Positions 21,455-33,779 are shown, numbered from the stretch's first letter. The stretch: DNA of 64,000 nt from Glandiceps talaboti (GCF_964340395.1 NC_135571.1:10483440-10547439), one strand, 5' to 3'. Notes: generated from the sequence alone by a model not told the origin. Program-made: numbers and translations.

Positions 21455-22095
21455 ACCAATGAAATTGTCGGATTAGTGGGCGCTGTCCCTGTAAGCCAAT
21501 CAGAGGCCAGACAACGTGGCGAGCCTCTGCTATGTAAATAAACTGTGGGTCGTGACATTTAGAATCCAAAATAGAAATAACTCATGTGACAGATCACATG
21601 ATGACCCCGTTATAAACAACATCACGAGATCTGCATAGCGCTTAATCCAAGGACACCGGAACAGCGACATCAACGGAGATGTACAACAGCTGTTATGACG
21701 TAGTCTTATCAGCCAATCAAATGACTGATTTAGGGGGCGTTGTCCTCATCATCCAATAGTTTGTTGGCACGCGTGGCGAGCCCCCTTCTGACCCTTATCA
21801 AGCGATTCGATGTCTGTAAAGGCTATATCCCAGTATGATTCGTATACATACAATCGGCATGGCATTCATTTCAACACTGTATGGAATGACTAGGTTCCAA
21901 CGCATGACTTCGAATCATTGGATCGTCACTGACTTCCAATAGACCGACTGGAAACACAGTCACGTACAATGTGTGGATCTGTAGCCCATCGGCTCCGCAG
22001 GTAGACCATAGCCGAATCGTCGATATTTTACCTTTCGACTGCGTTCTGCAGAACAGCCAATGAGAGACCGCCTCATAGACGAGCCCACCTATTTG
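21455..22095. promoter_or_regulatory. Three CCAAT-box modules (promoter-like)
   Basis: Three similar modules: GTAAGCCAATCAGAGGCC with GTGGCGAGCC (~21490), ATCAGCCAATCAAATGAC with GGGGGCG and GTGGCGAGCCCCC (~21710-21785), and ACAGCCAATGAGAG with GACGAGCCCACC (~22050). They share CCAAT plus a GC-rich box with the UCP promoter regions. No transcribed exon is recognisable nearby, so they may be distal elements, an unannotated promoter or a repeat family. Confidence 0.4.
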
Positions 22096-22289
22096 CATAA
22101 TGAGTTGAGGGTAGGGAGGTCAGTGTTTCGGTGTACACGTCAAGGTAAAATATGAGCAAAACAAATAAACAAGAACCCAACCTAATTTATCGAAACAATG
22201 GGACTGCTTTTTGACAAAACATCAACAGCAACAACAACAAACTAAACTGGAAGACTGTGATTGTGTTTCTCCTTCACTGGACTTGAAGG

Positions 22290-22395
22290 CGGCGATCACT
22301 CCCGGAACACTGTGACGCCATCGAAAGCAACAGAGGTAAATGAAGAAATTGAGCCGTAGTCACCACATCAGATTTTAATCAGATTGACTATAGTC
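22290..22395. mobile_element. Half copy of the palindromic element at 32799-33010
   Basis: GGCGATCACTCC followed by AACAGAGGTAAATG and CACCACATCAGATTTTAATC matches the right arm of the complete palindrome at 32799-33010. Confidence 0.55.
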
Positions 22396-22399
22396 GAAC

Positions 22400-23990
22400 C
22401 TAAAGTTTCAGACATTTAATTTGTACAAATAAAAAATTCTTACACCAATCAAGGTGGAAATGGCATTTGAATGACAGGGTTATACTAATTATAGCAAAAT
22501 CCTTCTTATTTCAGATACATCGACGTAAACCTACCTACTTAGTTCTAGTAAATATGTTGTCAGTTGGTCAATCAAGTGACTCCTCAGATTACAATATAGC
22601 CGCTCTCCATTCTGTTATAAAGATGAGAGTAATGGTCTTTCTCGTCGTTGAGGGCGTAGTTCTATATCAAGCGCGACAAAGTACATTGGGCACATTCAAT
22701 TAGGTTTTTGGTGAAAGACTCAGTAGAAAAAGTGACAATCCTGGAATATAGCTAAAATAATAACATTATTATGATAATAATGATGCTTCACCCACGTGAT
22801 GACATGATACAAGGGAACTATCTGTTCAACCACTGTCACGGACTCGCGAGGAGTGATCGATCAGTGATCTTCAGTTCTGGGTTTATGCGATAACTCACTT
22901 TATTGCTTATGCTATAGACTGGTGAATCAGTGATGATATACATGTATATGCATTGTTTGTTAAAAGTTTGTGAGTAAGGGTTATCATAATGCAACGCGTA
23001 CATAGACATATCGTTACATAAAAGAGAACCTTCAGTAAATATATACATGTAGGGGCGATGGAGGAGATGGGGGAGGGTAGAGTTTACAAATAGGTGAGAG
23101 GGTGACATTTCAGAAAATGAAATAAGGGGAGGTCACATTGACTCTGTCATTATATGTTTGGTATCTTTTTGGCCAAGTTCCCCATTGCCCTCACTGCCAC
23201 ACATCGCACCGCTACCACATCCCATCACTCACACTATACTGCCACCAGCGTCAGTGAAATTATTGCTCAGCTATATGCAGTGAATCATTGGTTAGTTGTG
23301 GTGCACATGTGATGAGAGGAGTAGGTCTCACAAGAGAGAAGGGGTGTACAGTATGATTAATAAATTATTGGGAATAATGTTGTGAAGCAGGGTATTGACA
23401 AGTATAGCTACCCGTGGTATAAATAGAATCGTCTCTTCACTTGGGATTCGGATTCTACGGATATGGATAGCATTAGCTAGACTATAGAATGGTGTTGATG
23501 TGACCCCAATTCCCATGGTCGGCGTATACGTATAGTGCAACCTCTAGTCTTTGGGAGGTTAAATTTGGTGTTCAGCTCTTCCAATTAAAGCCAAGCACTG
23601 TATATATATTATACAATGCCTTCACACAAAGTCACTGTCACTCTATACTCACGGCAAAAGCAGTAGTGACCGTGGGTGTGCACAGCTTTCGCCATTTGTG
23701 GATTGTAGCCATTGAGGTCGCACTGTACAAAGGACGCGTGTATAACAGATAGTTAAATTGAGCCAACTTCGTATCGAAACCAGGGAAGAAAATTCAAAAA
23801 ATATTTTATATTTTTTTCGCAAATAAAGTCAATCCATCACTCAATGTACATGATAGGCTTAAGTAACCGTTGAGGGCGCACTATACAAGGAGGTTGGAAG
23901 GCAAATTAGTCCAAAGCGTTATGTAAACAGACAATTCAGTGAAAGCAACTAGAGAGATTCTGTGAAGGTGTATGTATGGTGTAGACTGCC
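22400..23990. other. Intergenic, no gene recognised
   Basis: No ORF with family features and no repeat array is seen. Confidence 0.5.
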
Positions 23991-23995
23991 AGACT

Positions 23996-24134
23996 CGTGA
24001 CTATTGTCCCTTTTGTAAGGCGCACGAAGCCGCGAGAAGTGAGGGACTTTAGTCCCGAAAGTCCCTTACTTCTCGCGGCTTTGCCGCTCGGGGTGCACTT
24101 TGTGCGTCTTGCTAAGCTAAGGGACGATAGTGAC
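23996..24134. mobile_element. Long hairpin / MITE-like palindrome
   Basis: The inner arms CCGCGAGAAGTGAGGGACTT and AAGTCCCTTACTTCTCGCGG pair over 20 bp with one mismatch around AGTCCCG. The outer arms GTGACTATTGTCCC and GGGACGATAGTGAC also pair. The element is markedly more GC-rich than its surroundings. Confidence 0.75.
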
Positions 24135-24689
24135 GTGCCTCTGGCAGCGATACTATGATGATGCTAGAACAATACCCGATTATACTACATGTACTACCAC
24201 AAACAATTAATTGTCTGTGACTACTAAAGACAGATATGCAAATCCCAGACTCACTCAAATCTATGGGTCGTGGATCACACTGCAATTAAAGTTGATGTCA
24301 GCTATTTATTCGTATCTATAGATATGCATGGTATGTAAATGTAAGGAATGCCAGTGTGGTCCTATGCACACTGGTACTGATATTGCATTAGAACAATAAC
24401 TAATGGATCTAGAATATGTAGTAAAACAATTCATTGTCTTCAAACAAAAGATAGCATATAATGTGGTGTGCATTGTCAGTGTGCTATACCAGTCACCGAC
24501 GTCATTGTTGAATTTCTATAGTCAACCATATTCACAAATCTCAATTCTTTATTTTCTTTGAGCAATTTCTGATCATCAGTTACATAACTAGAAAAAACAA
24601 AAAACGCCACATAGAAAACGTGTTGGAGAATGTACTGATATAAATTACGTTGACATATGAACAGAACGTAGGATGCCTGCTTGTTTTAA

Positions 24690-25015
24690 ATATCTACCTA
24701 AATTGCAAAGCTGCTTTACATTTTCCGTGGATAGTAGTTGTACAAGTTTAAAGGCGGGTTATTTTTTCCAATAATATGGCTTAATAAAGCGAACTCGTAA
24801 TTCTCTATATAATGGACATTTGAGTATAAAATGAAATCCGTCCTCGACATCATTATTACAAAGTGGACAATTTCTCATATGCCTAAATGTACTATGATAA
24901 CGCCCAGTTTCTATGGTTAAATTGTGGGACGAGAGACGATATTTGGAAATCAATTTCTTATACGAATATATGATACATTCTGTTTTCCCTACGACTAATT
25001 CTCTATAGTGTTATT
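24690..25015 (-). pseudogene. Non-LTR retrotransposon C-terminal fragment
   Basis: Minus-strand translation contains SKYRLSSHNL, ETGRYH, a Cys/His block CPLCNNDVEDGFHFILKCPL and YRELRVRF. This matches the layout of the C-terminal Cys/His tail of LINE-type ORF2 proteins, where an RLSSH...ETGR motif precedes a C-x2-C...H-x4-C block. The same module occurs in decayed form at 58235-58570. Only the tail is present, so it is a 5'-truncated, dead insertion. Confidence 0.6.
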
Positions 25016-25077
25016 GACCTGAAATCATCAAAGGTCGAAAAGGAAGTTTGGAATCTTTGTTCCCTTTTCTCTTCTCC

Positions 25078-25113
25078 ATTTTTTTTTTTTTTTTTTTTTA
25101 ATTTTTTTTTTAA
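25078..25113. repeat. Poly(T) tract
   Basis: About 32 T with a short AA interruption, just above the LINE fragment in plus coordinates. It does not lie at that fragment's 3' end, so it is not its poly(A) tail. Confidence 0.9.
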
Positions 25114-25119
25114 CCGCAG

Positions 25120-27380
25120 TGCTGTTACCGCCACCGAGTTATGGTTAAGTGTGCCTGAATCAGGTGTAACTTTGTAAACGTAAAACGTAAGTCAACACCC
25201 AAGACCCACTTGCTGTACTAAAATGGTTGACCCCAAAGATTTCACATGTCACATCGAGGCTACTGTACTAGCGGTGGCCATTGTTAAGGATACACTTTTA
25301 CCCATGTCGTTAAATAGAGCATAGACCTCAACCGGGTCACGAACTGGGCATATGTACTTTACTGTCACTACTTGGCAATTGGCCAGATCGTGTTGCGTCT
25401 GCGCAAGTTTATTTTTAAACGTGACAAAACTACTTGCATCGAAAATTACACACAATTTGTAAACATATGATCAGTCAACGAACAAATAGTATCGTACCTA
25501 TGCATAAACAATGTTGTCTTTTTTTTAGTCTACTATAATTATACATAATTGCGATGTATTCAAAATTGATAGGTCAAACATGTAGGTATCATTCTAGACA
25601 TGCTGCTCAGAAATCCCCAACACCCCCTATTTCCCTTTTCTACATTTCTTGTTTAGCAAACATCAGTGCATCAAACATAACTGCCAGAAGATGTAAATCT
25701 CACAGTCCCACTATCGTGGCCCCTTTATTTCCATTTGTGTTCTTACAGGTCAAGAGCGGTGTCAATTAACTTGGGTGGATGCCAATGTCAGATAATAAAC
25801 TCTTGTTTATGTCTTTGGTGACACAGTTTTTTGGTTTGTTGGCCAATTCAGGTCCCTATAGAACATTTTCTTTCACGTGTGTAGGGTGTACAGTGATCTA
25901 TTCTTCCTTGACTTCATTACACTAGTTGCTTAGTAGCAAGGACATCGCCAACGTGTTACCAAAACGTGAGGTCGTTGCACCAATTTAGAAGGTCACTATC
26001 TTCATGCCAAGATCGTTCTAGATGACGTACTAACCCAACTAACATTAATAACTTAATTAATAGTTCTATTCCATAACATTTATAGATATACAGTCAGGTG
26101 GTAACCTACTATATATCCTACCTTGATATACTATCATAATGATAAAGAATATTGATTCAATTGAATTTATTGATCAGGACTTTTCTACTCATTACTTTTA
26201 CACGCCAACATTACTAAATTACCTTCTTTAAATGATAAAATCATAGAGAACATGAAATGACTTATCATTCCAAATCGTTTGGAATGCTTTCTATAGTATA
26301 TTAAGAGCTCTATTTCTCGTAAATTGTAAAACTTGAAAATAACGATCGTGAATGTGTAAATATTTGTCCCTTTTATCAGGCTATAGAGTCGTCACTATAG
26401 TAACCGTTTTAGTCGATTTGGGTGACCTATTTTTTCTGTTTCTCATTACCCGACCGACCCAAATTTTCAACTCCGACATCAAAATAAAATCTATTTTTAT
26501 TTTCGCCCGCCCATAATATTTTACGAAACAATGCCACCTCTGGCAAGAATAAGCAAATGTCTGGACTGTCGACGTCATCTACTGTCATCATGGCGGCGAC
26601 GACAGTTCACAAACAGACCATTTCTTTCATGACTGAAGTAGGCTGAGAACATGCATTCAATGTGTAGAGAATTCGAAGCTGGGAAAGGGTTTATTACCAG
26701 GAATCCAATAAAAAGAAGATAGAGGAAAAGGAGAGGCAGAAAAACGTGAAAAAGATTTTTTTTAAATCGACCGACCAATAAGTAATGGGAAACTTAGAAA
26801 ATAGAGTCACTCTTCGAGCATGCATCATCCTTCAAAGTATAAATAAACGATTATAGCTAACATTTCATCGACCAAAATATGGCAAAGTGTATATCTATTG
26901 GACGAACTCCAAATTCGTGTGCTATATCTGACCATAACAGGTATTATTATATTGACTTGGTGAATAAGCTTTTTGTTTAACCGCCCCACCCCTACCCTCA
27001 CGTGCGCGACTTAGACACCCTTCATATTGACTCGGATGGTATTGGTCGTATTAATGTAGGTTGGATGACTCGGGGTCAACGAGTCGCGTTGTCTATAGTC
27101 GACATACCAGTCATTTTGCAAATTATTTTGTTGTGAGTCTATATATGGTAATATAACTAACAACACCTTTGATAAAAAAAATGTCACCTTGTATAAGGGC
27201 GGACACGTAGGCTCATCAATCAACCAGCAGACACAATTTATGTCAGCCATCTCTGTGTAGATAACCACACTATGTGAGAACAAAATTCTTTCTATCTGAC
27301 ACTGGCATTTAGAGCAGTTTAGTCGTCACACTCCATGACCTCACAAGGTTAAATACCCCTTGACTTCAGGCCTTCAGTAA
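25120..27380. other. Intergenic, no gene recognised
   Basis: The longest frames (for example minus 25249-25455) lack family motifs. No RNA gene is visible. Confidence 0.5.
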
Positions 27381-27383
27381 TTG

Positions 27384-27565
27384 CAATAGACGGTTTATGT
27401 CTAAGCACAGACCCTTACCAGTACTGGTAGTAATAAACGGTTTATGTCTAAGCACAGACCCTTACCAGTACTGGTAGCAATAGACGGTTTATGTCTAAGC
27501 ACATACCCTTACCAGTACTGTTAGCAATAGACAGTTTATGTCTAAGCATAGATCCTTACCAGTAG
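27384..27565. repeat. 47-bp tandem repeat, four units
   Basis: The unit begins CAATAGACGGTTTATGTCTA and ends CCTTACCAGTACTGGTAG. Four consecutive units show a few substitutions, and the last one decays at GTCCGG. Confidence 0.93.
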
Positions 27566-27873
27566 TCCGGGTACTGTAGGTAGATCGGTTCAAGCTTTTC
27601 ACATTACGGTACATGCATTGTTACAAAGACGAAATGAAAATAACATCTTTACTACTTAATAAACCTTAACATTAACTTTTATGGGGTGTTTTTATCGTTT
27701 CGTGGTTGATGAAGGCCAAATGATTGCTCTGCACTTTCAAAGGTGTAGAGGTGTTGCCTATAAGGAAACTGCGTCTTCGTGTACGTCGCAAATCAAGGTG
27801 ATTGTATGAGGATTTCGATCAAGTCGGCGACCAAGATCACGAACCGATCAACCAACGACGATAACAACGACAA

Positions 27874-27874
27874 C

Positions 27875-27936
<62 letters not shown>

Positions 27937-28020
27937 CGATGGTGATGACGACTTCGGCGGCGGCGGCGGTGGTGGTGGGGGTGGTGGTGGTGGGGGTGGT
28001 GGTGGTGGTTGTGGTGGTGT

Positions 28021-28091
<71 letters not shown>
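27874..28091. repeat. (GAT)n-(GGT)n-(GAT)n triplet array
   Basis: About 75 bp of GAT, about 60 bp of GGC/GGT, then about 75 bp of GAT. Because the period is three, a 200-codon frame (27779-28381) stays open with poly-Asp, poly-Gly and poly-Asp. The flanks lack any recognisable domain, so I read it as repeat DNA and not as a gene. Confidence 0.9.
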
Positions 28092-28092
<1 letters not shown>

Positions 28093-28862
28093 CGGTGTTG
28101 ATGACAGACGCTTATTTGTAATCAAAACCAAGACACGGTTTGGATGGAAAATGTCGATAATTCATCTACTGGGGTCAGGGGTTGACAGCATTGCATTGGG
28201 GGTTCACACATCATTACCAGCTGAAAGCTGGGCACTGGTACCGCCCCGGGCATCGTACAGTGACATACTTTTTCAGCGTCTATGTACACGTATATGTCTA
28301 CGTATGTGTATGTGTATCTTGTCTCAGGCCACTATAGGGAACAGACTTCAAGTGCAAGTAAAAAAAGGGGGGGGGGGGTAATCTGCTACCAAGGTCACTT
28401 TGTAAGTAACGCCATAATAGAATTATGGTCATTCAAGCGTTATCATACCGATGTTCAATGATGGACACCGTGGGATCCGTAAATCAAACTACAGTACTAT
28501 AGTACTTTACTATGCATGGGGAACAAAAAAAGACAAACAGAGCGGAACATACTGCATCCATCTTTTGTGTACAGTAACAATGATTTCCAAAATTAAACTA
28601 GTAAACTCTTATCCTTGTAAAGATGTACTATATGCTCCAATGCTCAATGTGATGACGTACGTCAATCACTCATATATGTAGTCAAGGTGGACGTTTGGAA
28701 TCCAAAACCTGCAATAGAGAGAACCGTAATTAAATAAGCATGTCAACTCTGAGGACACCAATTTGGGGTCACCTTCAGTGGTCTCATAAATAGTGACCTC
28801 GATCTGATTAGAAAGTAAGGAGACGACGAATAATGTAAAAACAAGTCAGGAAAGTACACACG

Positions 28863-28951
28863 CCCCCCCCCCCCCACACACACACGCACACACACACTCA
28901 TACACACACACTCATACATACACACACACTCATACACACACGCACACACAC

Positions 28952-29021
<70 letters not shown>

Positions 29022-29032
29022 GTGTGTGTGTA
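28863..29032. repeat. Poly(C), (CA)n, (TA)n and (TG)n composite palindrome
   Basis: C13, then CA-rich sequence, then about 30 TA units, then TTTGTGTGTGTGTGTAT. The CA side (ACACACACAAATATA) and TG side (TATATTTGTGTGTGT) are inverted repeats around the TA core, so the whole block can fold as a hairpin or cruciform. Confidence 0.9.
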
Positions 29033-29599
29033 TCATCTTGAAGCTTGAATAAAACAATTAAGCCTTTCCAAAATTTGCCATGGTGGCGCTCTACTTCCTG
29101 TCTGTGTGTACCTTGGGGGTATGCATGGTATAGTTTACTCAGTTAATCATAGAGCACTACTGCTTTCCTCAATGTCTGAACAATACAAAAGACATCCCTG
29201 ATTCTACAGAATACCAAGGGACAAAGCTCTTTAGAAACAGTACATTCATACCCCCAATTTGAACGAGGGCGCTGCATTCTCAATTTCCTGTTTGCAGTCT
29301 GGAATGGCAAGCTCACGATCGAATGACTTAAAGATGCTATAACTGCAACTGAAACATTTTTGAAACTCTTTTATTAGATATAAAAAAGAGTATTGAATCA
29401 CTTATAGGTAAACATATGTGTGCAGTAGTGCACGTAGTATGGTGCACTATCTAATCAAATTGATTTTTGGGTCCGTACCCAAATATCAGGGACCCAATAA
29501 ATCATGATTTCAACTTATCACCATACATACTATTTATAGATAAAATAGACCTCTAGTTAACATGTATAATGTCTAATTATTGGTATTTTAATTATTTTC

Positions 29600-29900
29600 A
29601 GTGAATATATTGTTGGTTGTCTGATAGAAAAAATAGGACTCTAGTTACAGCCATTCTCGCAAGTCAGAGCACGTAATTCTGTTGAAAGGAACTTCTTGGC
29701 GGTGCGTCTTGGACGGTGACGTAAAAGAGGCTGTGGTGGTTTACGACAATGGTTACAGATGGTGCAGCTTTAACTGAGCACCAGATGTTCATTCTCGCAA
29801 ACCAGAGCTGTTACTTCTTCCGCGATGCCGTAAAAGAGGCTGTGGTTTACGACTATGCAGATATTACTCTGACTTATAGTCCACAGTCATCACAGCAACT
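29600..29900. repeat. Degenerate direct duplication
   Basis: CATTCTCGCAAGTCAGAGC with GACGTAAAAGAGGCTGTGGT recurs as CATTCTCGCAAACCAGAGC with GCCGTAAAAGAGGCTGTGGT about 120-140 bp later. A 77-codon frame (29749-29982) crosses the second unit but shows no known domain. Confidence 0.5.
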
Positions 29901-30591
29901 CTATGGTATAATAATGGCTTCAGTCACTAGACCATGTCCATACATGTGTTCCCAAAGATACCGTGACCAAGCATGCCCATGACAAAACTACCCAACGTGA
30001 TAGGTGCGTGATTGCCGCATGTACTTAGTCATTGAGTCATGTTTCTAAGTTTACAGTCTGCGCATGTTCACTTCAACTAATTATGAATATTATAACACTA
30101 ATAAGTTAAAAGGAAGGTGGCGTGCCCGGGAAGACAGTATTACTGTGCAAAGTGACGAGAAGTAAACGACCAATAATTGACAAACTGACGTATGCGAAAC
30201 TACACTAGGTCAAGTCCACGACTTTAATACATTAATTGTATGCGATGAATAGCAACTCTGTAGACCTAAATTTAAAAATTTCTCTCCAAAAATAAACTCA
30301 ACCGTAACATACGAATTAGTAGTACAGAATATGCCGGACAGCAAAGTTATCAATTTTGTTTAAAGTTGCAAAAAAAATGAAACTGGGCCAATTGTCAATT
30401 AAAAATGCAAAAATGTTGTGAATTTACCAGAGATTTGAATTTTGGCTTGCATTTCTGTGTGTGTACACTGGCTTCGTACGTATTCACACTACCCACCCTC
30501 CTGATAAAATGGAATGATCACAGATTATGTGGCTATTATAATATTATATATATGTATATTGTAGCCTTGGAACCGTTTTACTTTTAAAATC

Positions 30592-30594
30592 TAT

Positions 30595-30653
<59 letters not shown>
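30592..30653. repeat. (TTTA)n microsatellite
   Basis: About 15 TTTA units at the border of a repeat whose adjacent sequence (CTTTGACAAAAGTCAGACAG) recurs beside a shorter TTTATTTATT run at 31090. Confidence 0.95.
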
Positions 30654-30658
<5 letters not shown>

Positions 30659-31560
30659 GACAAAAGTCAGACAGTCCACACAGGTGACGAACATCTATAA
30701 ACGTGGACCCCAAAACAAACATACATAGAAATAGAAGACGTCCTACATCTAGATGGGGTGAGTGGTGAATACACGGCTTGCAGGTCAAACTGGCCCAGAT
30801 TCTCTTTCATTACCTCCACATTGTGCTTTCCAGCAAACACTACAGATACAATACGAGATAAATGGAAACACGTACAATTATTTTAAACAGTACAGTATAC
30901 AGTGACAGACTGACACCCAGGTTCAAGGATTTTCATGATCACCGTGCACGTATTTTTATTCATGAACCTGGTCCCTGACCTCACTGCCTCTAATTCCACG
31001 GTTTACCACCAGGTGGGTTGTATTCAACGTTGTCATAAAGACACATAAATAAACAAAAGACTGTGCCCTCTGTGTACTGATCAGGTTTATTTATTTATTC
31101 AACTTTGACGATAGTCATGTAGTCTACACAGGTGACAAAAACCTAAACGTGGACCCCAAAATACATAGCGATGAAGTCCACACTCTACTAGAATCGAAAT
31201 TTAATAAGAATACAACTAACACCAGGATTTTCTGAACGAAATCTTCATATATGATGCAAAGTATCAACATCTATCAAATGTGGAAAAAATAGTCAATGCT
31301 CAACTTGATTTACTCCAACGTGGACAAAATAAGTTTACACACATTAGAATAGGAACAGATCAGTCATATAACAATTGCTATAACATACAAAGAGACCATC
31401 TCAAAAGGTGTTAAGAATTAGGGCAAGTAACTGAAAAGCACAATGTGGAGGTAATGAAAGAGAATCTGGGCCAGTTTGACCTGCAAGCCGTGTATTTATC
31501 ACTCACCCCATCTAGATGTAGGACGTCCTACAACAAGCAGTCCCCAAGTCATACCTGAGG
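30654..31560. mobile_element. Composite transposon-derived region with inverted arms
   Basis: GTCCTACATCTAGATGGGGT through CCAGATTCTCTTTCATTACC (30740-30830) returns inverted at about 31440-31530. A second direct copy of CTTTGAC..AGTC..ACACAGGTGAC and AACGTGGACCCCAAAA lies at 31100-31165. The segment between holds broken frames. I do not recognise the family; inverted arms suggest a DNA transposon remnant or nested insertions. Confidence 0.5.
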
Positions 31561-31584
31561 TAGGATAGGTTTGTACGTAGGAAT

Positions 31585-32644
31585 CAGGGCCGTAGCCTGA
31601 CCAAATTGCCAAGGGGGGGGGGGGGGGGGGGCAGCTCTTCGTCTTGGTGCAATCATACATTTAAAATTTAGAAAAGTGCTAATTTACATAAATGTGCATG
31701 TAATTTACATAATATCTATTTTAGCATTCGCAATTAAATATCATATGTAAGGCCAGAAAAAATTGCTGGTCAACGGGTAACCTAACCCATCACAACAAAA
31801 TAATCATTTTCTTTACCGGACTCCTAAAACTTTTATGGCCGCGTTTATGTTAGAACCCAAGGTGAACTCAGTGGATTCTCCTTGTCATGATCATCATAAT
31901 GGAAATGGAAGTTTGGATTTTGATGTCGAAGGTACAGCTCTGTTTACAAATTCAGGGCCATTCTTTTCATAGCAAATTGTCGCTTCAGAATGAATTGCGG
32001 AATAACGGTAGTGTCAGTGTGCAAAGAGATAATTATATCAAACATTTTAACCATTTAAATTCAACGTCGAACACAATTATTGAAACTGGGTCTTCAAAGA
32101 GTGGATCTTAAACTGCGTACCTAGTGTAATAGTTTTTCAGGGCCACCAAAATTCCAAAAAGAGATCTGCCGTTTTATCAGTATGGAATGTTTTAATATAA
32201 GATCGAGGGCATCTTCGGGGTCACTGCATAGCAGGCGACCTCACGTTGAACGACCTTTTCCGCTGACATTATAATTGCGACTTGCTATCTTCAAATGAAG
32301 GAGACTTTCAAGACTGCACTGTTACTCGAGGAAAATGCACAGTGCATGTGCACACTTCTTTTAACTTGCTGCAAAAAGTTACAATTTTTAGCTGGACACA
32401 TTTTAGTCAAAGTTAAGCCAGCCAGGGTGTACAATAGAGATATAAGATACATATTAGCGAGGAGTCAGTGTACAGTCAATGGTGAACCATCAATTTAAAT
32501 CGCGCATGCTAGGAATCGTAACCGATTTTAAAAACATCGCTATGTATTCAAAAGTAGCTTTTTTTCTTTCTTTTTTCCAAAATCTCAGGGGGGGGGGGGG
32601 CAGCTGTCTCCCTTGCCCCCCCCCCCCCGCAGGCTACGGTACTG
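31585..32644. mobile_element. Non-autonomous DNA transposon-like element, ~1.06 kb
   Basis: Left end CAGGGCCGTAGCCTG and right end CAGGCTACGGTACTG are inverted copies, each adjoining a G- or C-rich homopolymer (G18 near 31613, C14 near 32615). Such termini are common in animal DNA-transposon derivatives. Inside, broken frames (for example GNGSLDFDVEGTALFTNSG near 31900) may be transposase or captured-gene remnants. No intact transposase is seen. Confidence 0.6.
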
Positions 32645-32798
32645 CGAATGTTACGTTGTAGCACAGACAAGTAAGAACTTACTTGTGTATTTGTAGATGT
32701 AACGCGATCCCCCATAATGCATCATATTGACCTGTGATGTGTTGCTTGCCTGTCGGTCTACACAGAGACAGACTGAAGGACTCATCTATATGCAACAG

Positions 32799-33010
32799 AA
32801 TCTGATTAAATTCTGATGTGGTGAAAGCGTCTAGATGCTTTATATTTACCTCTATCTCCATCGTATTGTGTCGTTTGTTGTTGGTACCGAATGATCGCCG
32901 TGGGGAAGGCGGCGACCACTCGGTACCAACAAAAACGATACAAAACGATGGAAATAGAGGTAAACAAAGCATTTAGATGCGCTTTCACCACATCAGATTT
33001 TAATCAGATT
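32799..33010. mobile_element. Palindromic MITE-like element, ~210 bp
   Basis: The left arm begins AATCTGATTAAATTCTGATG and runs to TTGTTGGTACCGA. The right arm is its inverted copy, from TCGGTACCAACAAAAACGAT to CATCAGATTTTAATCAGATT. The stem is about 90 bp with a GC-rich centre. One arm recurs at 22290. Confidence 0.75.
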
Positions 33011-33779
33011 GTATGCTACGGTAACTCGTAAAGAACACATTAGGTGGATCACATGTTCATTCTGATTGGGTAGAAAACGAAGGAAACAAGCACATCTATT
33101 GGTGTATTATTAATGAGTGATAACGTACATGTATGTTTACCAGTCATTGGCAACCTTGTAATAGCTCGCCCCGAAAAGAAAGTTGCCTACAACACATGTT
33201 CCAATAATGAAACGGGATGGCCACAGCTCGCTGCTAGGCCACCGTACACAGGTGTGGTCATTCACAAAAGAATCAAGCTTTCACACTGGAAACAACCATT
33301 GGGATCTTTTGCAGGGGTGTTAGCATTATGTTTGTGTAACATGCAGGGACCTAGGTATCTCAACTCTATATACTAGTAGTAGTAGGAATATTTTCGTCTT
33401 AGTTCACCCACGTACTCACTGTAGTAAACAATTTACCGTTCTGTGTAACGAACCAGCCGTAAATATTGCAATATTGTTATAGCAGACGGGCCATACGGTT
33501 GAACTACCTCCCACCCCACCCCACCCCACCCCATGGCCACCCCACACCGTCTAAAAGTAATGGAGTAGACTAGCCAAAACTACGTTATTGGCGTGCCGGT
33601 TGATTCCGGTTTCCCTCGATCGTTAATATGAGAAATACACATAACTAGATTTCAAACACTAAGCCCAAGACTCGACTAGACTAGACGAGCGCTCATTCAG
33701 AATCCCATATCAGTTGATTTGTTCACAAAATCGTGTGGCCGTAGTTTCCACTCGAGACGTCTTTGTCAATTTTTGCTAG

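Noticed and set aside
25249-25455. 68-codon minus-strand ORF
   Set aside because: It reads somewhat protein-like but has no recognised motif, no flanking exons and no repeat homology.
27779-28381. 200-codon ORF with poly-Asp and poly-Gly
   Set aside because: It is kept open by a triplet repeat; the non-repeat flanks show no domain and no gene structure.
33113-33376. 87-codon plus-strand ORF
   Set aside because: No domain is seen, and it overlaps the region that appears duplicated at 34.6 kb, where the frame is not kept.
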